NCBI GenBank assembly: GCA_944989445.1 | Contig: CALYLW010000734.1 | Coordinates: 1-64,000 of the forward strand | DNA: 64,000 nucleotides | Direction: 5' to 3' | DNA from: Ampullaceana balthica | Lineage: Eukaryota; Mollusca; Gastropoda; Lymnaeidae | Shown: piece by piece, positions 13,101-22,100 of the stretch | How positions within the stretch are numbered: position 1 is the first letter of the stretch | Layout of the letters: each line of letters starts with the position of its first letter | The notes under the pieces: model-generated | Database searches by the model: none | Told to the model about the DNA's origin: nothing | The model's input: the letters and a program-made list of their open reading frames with translations, nothing else | Program-made: the position numbers and the translations under genes

Positions 13101-16100
13101 TTGAAGCTTCAATGCACAGAATTGCTAAGTGGAAAATTTACCGAAGCAATGTGAGCGCAGAAACGTCAATGCAACACTATCTGCGGAACTTAATTAAACC
13201 ATTTCTGGATCACATAATTGCTGAACTATATATGCAATTATCTCGCTTAACTATATTAGAAATTGTACATATGAAGATCTGAAAGGAGCTGTGGATTATA
13301 TGAGCACGATCTACTTTCATCAGAGGTGCTGCCCGAAAAGTTCAGCGGTTGGAAATTGAGGTTTAGCCAATGGGAAGATTCAAAGCTACCAAAACATTGC
13401 ACGGAAGCTATAGAACATTGCAATGAATCGATGTATCCGAATATTTATTGCTTACTTAAAATCGCGTGTGTGATCCATGTGACTTCCTGCGCGTGTGAGC
13501 AAAGTTTCAGAGCACTCCGACGTTTGCACAATTACATGAGCTGTTCAATGTACGCACTGAAAACTTTTTTTGTTGCAAAACGAGCCAAAAAAGACGAGAC
13601 GTTTAATCAAAGCCCTTAATAATTCATAGGTATAGTATTATTGATTAAACATTCACATCCAAATTTTAAGTCGTAGCACCATATATTGTATGTACCTGAA
13701 CATGAAATGCCTTTGCGCAAATTTGCGAACCCCTCTATATCACAGTCTGGGTATGGCCTTGTGTAGATAACGTTTGTGGGGGAAAATGTGCATTATTAGC
13801 TTGATATCAGGGCCATTAGTTAAATTTTCTTACAGGGTTCTTTAATTAAGGAAAACTAATAACGCTTTAAAATGTGTAAAACTCTTTGAATAATTACTAC
13901 TATTACATTTGTAAAAAAATAATTTCATTTTTGTAATGTTTAATTTCTATGTATCGTTTTGAAAAGTGTAGACAATTTGAATAACAATCATGCTTAACAA
14001 AGTATATTTATAACTTTTTAACATGCTATAGAATTACTTTTATTTATTTTCAATTTATATAGTTGATTTTCAAAATCAATAAAGACTTAGCATGATAATC
14101 TGATGCTAATTAATTCAAGGCACAATTTTGTCTTGGTAAAATTGTTTCTAATGCCACCATATCTACAGAAAAGTGTCAGGTTTTAGAATTAAATACGATT
14201 CTTTAAAAATACCCAAAATGAGGATTATTTTCTTTGGTATATAGCAGGAGTCTCCAAACTTTTCTGCTGGAGGGCCGCGTTAACTATCAAACAGCATTTC
14301 GGGGGCCGACTACTAACCCACAACTACTAAGTTTTGTGGTAAACGACAGGTAAAAATAGTATCTTTTTTTTTAGATTAAAAGGTCTCAAGGGGCCGGATG
14401 AGAGGGCCTCGTGGGCCGTAGTTTGAGACCCCTGGTATAGAGTATAGAGTATATGAAGTTCCTTTAATTGTCGAAAGAGTTTAGCGCGTTATCTGTCTAA
14501 ACTTAAATTAACAATACATTATGATGCACAAGGATATGAAACTTTGTCTCTAGGGAGAGCTGAGAAATAAGAATGAATTAAATTATATTTTTAAAGCTAT
14601 GTAAACAAACATTATACTGGACAACTTCCTTTACGTCTTCTCGTAAGCATATAAATATTATTGACATTTAAAATTTAAGTTTTAACAGAAAAAATGAAAA
14701 ATACACTCAAATTCTTTTTGTTCTCGGTACTCTCTGTAAAAAAAATTTTCAAACGTCTAATGATAGACATATTGGTAGTTTTTGTATTTGTAAGTTCCTA
14801 TTTTTTCCAAGTGAAATAATTTAGAAAATGATTTACTATTGAATGTTTTTAAAATGTTTACAATGACTATTGTAAAATTAACTTTAAAAGCAAAACGGCT
14901 GATTTCGAGATATGTTGAAGAGGCTTATAAGACTATCTTTTGGCCAGATTCATTGCATCTTTTAATAACATGCTTTAATAATAAAACAAAAATAACCTAA
15001 ACATGTTTTTAAAGTTGATATCTTAAATTTATATTTATTAATGTATTTTTTGTTTAAAATGTATAGTGAACGAAATTACATCAGCATTTACCATTATTTC
15101 TTAGTGTTACTCTGATCCATGTGATGACGTAACTAGAGTTCAAATTTATTGTTATAAATTCTGGATCTCCATTCAAACATGTCTCGTTATTTTGAACTTT
15201 AAGTCTAGTCATCGCCTCCAGTGGTGTAGTTGATGTCACAGCAATTGAAAATAAGTCTTCTGCAACCGAAAGAAATAAAATAATATTTATCAAATTTTCT
15301 CGCAAATTTAACAATTATGTTTATTATATAAGTATACGACCATTTATCGAAGCAAACGCACGTTGTGTTAAATTTTATGTTACAGATTTTGGTAAAACTA
15401 TTGGTTTTTATCTGTTTTACGTTATGATTTTGGGCTTTGTTCTACATCATTGAGCTACAAACTCTTAACTTTTCAAGCTTGTTATTGAACGTGAAGAGCT
15501 AAACAAACCTGAAGTTCTATTTGAAGAATAAGATCTACTAGATTCCCGTTTCGTGGGGAAAAATGTCAACGCTGCGCGAAGAAATTTTGCCAGAAAGTAC
15601 ACGATCCTAAATCAAACTATGGATGAGCCTGTTCGGTAATTTTAAATCTCTTATATTAACTTAGAAATCGTGTCTCTCTGTCTGTCGTCATGCTTGCTAG
15701 CATAGATATTGATAGACTAAGTTTAAACTGAGCACCCTAGTCTTATAGTCATGGCGAACAACGAGATAATCGATTTCACCTATGATTTAACGTTCCTGTC
15801 TCATTTTAAACTTTTACATTTTCATAAATTTGGAGCTAAAGGTCTTTTCTCACTGTAAATTTAAATTTAAATTTTAATTTCTACTTTTTATTGCATTTCT
15901 AATATAAGACTAGTTTTTAAAAAGTGTTTTTTAAAATATTTTTATTCTTCCATGTGCCAGTTCACGCGTGTACGCCATCCATCGATGTACCTGCGTGCTT
16001 TTGTTTACATGTTACGTGTCGCGCTGAGCTCGGTCCAGCGATCGGTGACCAGACCTTTCCCCTCTCCCACCCCTCACCCTGGTTATACAGCAAATGAGAG

Positions 16101-19100
16101 TTAAGGCAGATTAAGTCTATAAATGTTTGTTGCGTTTGAACATGAACAATACTTTTAATTATGTCTCATATATAAGGGATAATTTCATTTTTGTAATGTT
16201 TAATTTCTATGTATCGTTTTGAAAAGTGTGTAGAAAATTTGAATAACTTTGTTTTTACGGGGATGTTTAATTAAATTCCGTATATTAACTTCGAAATCGT
16301 GTCTGTCTGTCGTCATCTCGTTCGCGGGCGGAAAAACAAAAGTCTAAAATGACCCACTTCCCGTGTTGCCATCAAGCTGAAATTTCGCACATAGACTTGT
16401 GTCACCTAAGAATGCATCGTATCAAAATTTCAGATCGATTTAACGTACCGTAATTAAATTAATGTACTTTTATTTTATCTCTATATAACATATGTAATTC
16501 AAATTCACAGTTTTTTAAATTGTTTTTCTTTCACGTGCCAGTTCAGTATCGCGTTGACGCCACCCATCGATGTAACGGCGTGCTTTTGTTTACATTTGAC
16601 GTGTCATTCTGAGCTCAGTCAAGCGATCGGTGATCAGACCTTTCAACTGTCACCCCCCTCCCGCTCCCCCAGACAGGGGATATCACTCGGTGTCAGTCTA
16701 TGACTGTTTGTCGCGTTTGAACATAATCAATACTTTTAGTTATGTCTCATATATAAGGGATTTATAGTCAAAAACTTTGTTTTTACGGGTTTGTTTGTTT
16801 TTTTTAAGAAATAATTCTAAATCAGTAAAACGGTAGCTTGAAAAAGAAAATTAAATTTAAAAAAACACCACACTGATATGAAACTCAGAAAATTTCAAAT
16901 AAAAGAAAAGGAAGCCTTATAACGAGAGGGAAACATCAGAGGAATAAACATGAAGATAAAAGATGAAATGAATGGAAACACGCCAGACAACAAATGTGTC
17001 ACAGCCAGGATGGATAATTAATTTAATAAAATAGGAAACTATTGGAGATTTGGGCTGAAAATTTGAGGGCATACTGAATGCAGAAAATGAACAAGATGAA
17101 GATAACTAACCACCACATGGAGGACCAGACCCTTTTATAAAATTCCAAACATTAGAGGAAGCTAAAGATGTAATCAATCATATGAAAAACCACAAAGCCC
17201 CTGGAGAAGATCACATCACAGAATAACTTTTAAGTATGGACTAAGAGACCTACCACTCAGATACATAATAACATAATTAGAATCTGGCAAGAATAGACAA
17301 TACCAACTGCAAGGAAACGGCATTAATAACCCCAATACACAAGAAAGTCTTCAAACAACAGTGCACAAACTACAGATGAATCTCCCTATTAAATGTTTCT
17401 TACAAAATAATGACGCAACTTTTTGCCAAAAATATTACAGACGTATGGTGAAGAAAAACTAGGTGACTACCAATGTGGATTTAGATAAAACAAATCAATG
17501 ACTGATTAGATTTCCACCATCAGATGCCTGTTAGAGAAATACTAAGAATATAACATTCCAGTACATCAAATCCATGTAGAGTATAAAATTGCCCATTAGA
17601 GCATAAAAATAAAATATATTTATGAGACTCTGCAGGAGTTTGGCATACCCAAACAATTGACAAGAATGATATATGCACCATTGAACCTATCATTAAAGAG
17701 TGACAATAAGCATAATTACAGACACTCGAGGAATAATAACTAGATACTTCCTGAGGGAAACTTAAGAAACAAAAGCTTATGGCACTCTCTACAAATAAAC
17801 CATATATTAGCTTGCATAAGCTGATGACATAGCCCTGCTTGCAAAAAACACTAAAGACATATCAAAGTCCTTCATCAAATTAGAAGATGCATTATTACAA
17901 ACAGGGCTGGAAGTCAAGAACCACAAAATAAAACTTTTTTATAGAATAAATGACAGGTGAATCCATTAAAAATAGGAATCAGACTTTTGAATAAAATAAT
18001 GTAAAAAATTTTTTTTTAAAAAGGACACGCTTTTATTTACATATAGAAAGTGCACTACTTTTTACACGCTTTTATTTAAGTCACAATGTTTGTATGTTGT
18101 ATCCATCCACCCTTCCTTCCATCCATCCTTCCTTCAAAACTTGAAACGTAAAGTTATACCACTTGTGATGGTCCTAGAGATCTAAAATTTTTACCACAGA
18201 TAGATCTTGGATGACAATGCATTGTTTCAAAATATCAGATCTATCGAATGTACCGTATTGAAATTATTGCACTTTTAGTTTTTAGTTTTTGTCTATATAA
18301 AATATTATCACTTGCGTCAATGAACAATGCCTCAATTTGCCCTAGATGGATACAATTATTATAACTTTAATAAATATAAGTTAAATGTAAAAAAACTTTT
18401 TTTTAAAAAAGAAATATGGCATCTTTTAGAAGCCCCTTTCTTGCGACAGTCCTAGGTTATAGACCCGTACTCTGTTCAGTGGTGGCGCCACAGTTATAGC
18501 GTGTCGCATTACGTAAAATCCACAGTATCCCTTCTGGGAGGTAACCCCATGAGAGGCAGGCCGGCGAGACTTTGAACGAGCCTAACCCTGCCCAGACTGT
18601 CCCCTCCTAAAGGGGACCGTCTCGGGGTGTCCCCGTCGGCTAGTCCCCTTGGTGGAGAGGGAAAAGCTGCCGGAGAATTCCCGGAGGCGACCTATAAGAG
18701 TCTTTATTGCCTCAGGGCCGTTGCTGCTATCTCAAATGTCATATATTAGTAGCCAGAAAATACTCAAAAGTAAAAACATTACAAGAGAGACAAAGATTTT
18801 TTTTAAAAATTAAACTGTCAGCTATAGACATGCAAGTGAAACTTGGAACCTAACAGGAACTGCAGAAAACTTGTGAAATGCAAGGAAGAGGAAACTTTTC
18901 AGGAAAATATATAGATCAACAAAGAATGAATAAGGATGAAAAATACGAGCCAACCATGAACTATATAGTCTATGTTAGGACTACTAAATAGTAGCCGTAA
19001 TAAAAAAAAGGTCAGACTGCACTGGGCCTGGCACTTAGAAAGATTGACCGAGGACAAATCAACAAAGAGTGTGCACCACAAAAACACTTTAGGAAAACGG

Positions 19101-22100
19101 CCTTAAGGAAAGACCTAGGCTTAGACGGATATATGATATAGAGAAAGATGTGTAACAACTTGGCATTGAATTTTGGAGATGAAAGGCATTGGTTAGGCCT
19201 TAGTGGCAGATGCTGGTGATGCAGGCCTTAGCCCTACATGGAATGTAGTGCCACAGGAATGGGTAGGTGGAAAATAGTAGTTGGATATGGAACAATTAAA
19301 ATTTAAATTAAAAACTCTATGATATTGCATCTCAAAAATCTTCTTATTCTCTTTTTTAAGCACAGCGATTTTAAAAACTGAAATACTGTCTCGATAATTA
19401 TACAAAAGTACATCTCATATGGAAAAACTGAAAATAAGCGAATTAAATTTTTGTAAAAAGCAGTTTAAGGTCACTTGCTCTTGTTTATCGTCATTGCAAA
19501 ACACATTTGTACTAGAAACTCTGAAAAGTTTATATTATTTTTTTTTATTAATAATGAAACTTAAAGTGTTTTGATTTTCCTGGTCGTTCAGGCAAACCCT
19601 TTCACACCGAAATGCAATACGGCAAGCGAAAGATGTGTATGTGTATTTGCTTGCAAATGGAATAAGAAAGGTGCCATTAATATCTAAATGAGTTTTGTAC
19701 TAGATTGTTGACAAATTCAGGTTCAGATATAAGCATTGTATACGGTATTAATAAAAATGTTAATGCTTTGTATTTGGTATTGATGCTATATGACTAAGCT
19801 AAATTACTTTGATGAATGTTTAAATGCATGTTCACCTTTATGATTAAGCATTAACTATCAATATTCTAGGAATACGATATTAGTTGTCATAGAAGATGAG
19901 AATACTTTAATTTATAAGGAAATTTTTAAAAAATATTGATAGACTACTCTTTAAATTACAGTGATACCCAGTGGCGTAACAACAGGTTGGCATCGGGGAA
20001 GATGCCAAGGGCGCCAGCTCAAAAGGGCGCCACTAAATCTCTCATTTTTAAATCTGTATTTAAATAAATACAGTCGGACCTCTCTAAGTCGAACTCAAAA
20101 GGACCCGAACAAAAATTCGAATTACGGAGTTTTTGAGTTAGGGAAAATGGCGTAATAGGCGCCAAGGACAATATAGATATTGAGAGGTGGGGGAGCAGCC
20201 ATACCGGCTAGTTGGCTTGACAGGCAAGAGAGGCGGTGTCTGTTTTCATATGAAAGGAAGCCAACTTGCTTCGACATGCCGACACAAGCCTATGAGAGGA
20301 GACAGCTTCCCTCCCCTCCCACTCTTTACTCCCTTCACATTGGGATGGGGGGTGTAAGATTTACTTTTAATTGTGAGTTTCTATCGTTATGTATGAGATA
20401 ATGAGTATGACATATTGTCACCAATGTTCCCTCTAAGGTTCGTTGGTTCATGTGCAAAGTAAGAAAACTTCGTGAGCAAAGTTTCAAAGAATTCATTTTT
20501 TGTGTGCAATACTACACACTTTGCTGCGTGGTTATTCTAAACCGCTGCGCGGCGTTGGCCAGAAAACTGCGCAACCGCGCAGCTTAAAGGGAACATTGAT
20601 TGACACAATTGTTTTTATTTATAATACATGTTACTTCAAGTTTTGCCTTATTCTTTATTAACGCAACAATATCCCGTTTTATCCAGCAAATTATTTGGTA
20701 TTATCTAGTAAATAATAAACTGCTAATTAGTATTGTTACTGTCTGATGCATTTTGTTATATTCACGTTGTATGACTGTCACTGTCAGACTACGTAATTAT
20801 TGTCGTAAATAAAATAAGAGAAAGTCAATTATTTTTTCTAATAAATGAAAAAAATTACAAAGTTGAAACTTGTCAATTTATCAAGGGCGCCAAAAATAAA
20901 TTAGCCAAGGGCGCCAAAAACCAAGTTACGCCTCTGGTGATACCACGGTTACCGTTTGCTTAGGGATAAGTCTCACTTGGTATATGTCCTATTTGGACGC
21001 GAATCATTTTGCTTGGTATACGACTTTTGTTTAGAATTCGACCCACGTGATAGAACTTATTTGGGGCCGTCCAAAAATGACGTCACGACATTTCCCCCTT
21101 CCCCTTGTCACATATCATCAAAAAACGTTAAAAATGACGTCACAAAGATTTCCATCTCTCCCTTAAAAGCCGTATTTCCTATTTAAAAATTACCGTTTTT
21201 TAAATCACGTTCTTGTCTTTTAAGTATGTATTTCGTGTCAGGCTGCAGTCTATCTAACATACCTGAAGTCATTAAAAATGTCATTAAATACTTACAATGA
21301 AATATTTCATTTAAACTTTAAACATTTTAACTTTTATTTAAAGGTCCGCTCTTTGATGTGACGTCACAATTCTTAAACACCCCCTCCCCCTACATCGTCA
21401 CAAATGTGTGACCCCCTCCCCCCTTAGGTGCGTGACGTCATTTATTTACGACCCCTATGAGTTGAGATGACACATCGTGCTTGAGAAAAACTCAAGTGTG
21501 TTTATTAGTACGGCAGTTGCTACCATACTGTGAATGACACGCGCGATAACTCTAAATTGTCAGGTGATTTTGTGTTTTTCGGGTAAATTTTGAGTTAATT
21601 CTCTTACCATGAGTTATAAGAAAGGTAATGATAGGAGCCAAGCAACGAAAACAATGGTTAAGATCACCATGGAGTTGAAAAACGAGATTGTTATAAAAGA
21701 TGAAATTGGCGCGCGTGTCCCGGACTTAATTAAAGCATACCCAATGCCGAGTACGACGATTTCTATGATTGTGAAAAACGGACTTAATTAAATGGGAAAA
21801 TTTTGCGTAGGGGATGAAATCGATAATACAACAAAGATCAGGAACAATAGGGCATGTTGAAAAATTGCTTTTAATATGGATAGCAAGAAAATAAATCCTT
21901 TAAGTTTTTTTTTAAATTTATATATTTTAGTATTTAACAGTGTTGAAATTATATCATGTAACTACGTCAATAAATGTATAATGTGTAAATGATTCTTTTT
22001 CATGAGAACGGATTAATCATTTTCGATATATTTATCATATAAAAAATACGTTTGACATATGTCCTGTTTGGTATACGTCTGAAACGGATTAAGGACATAT

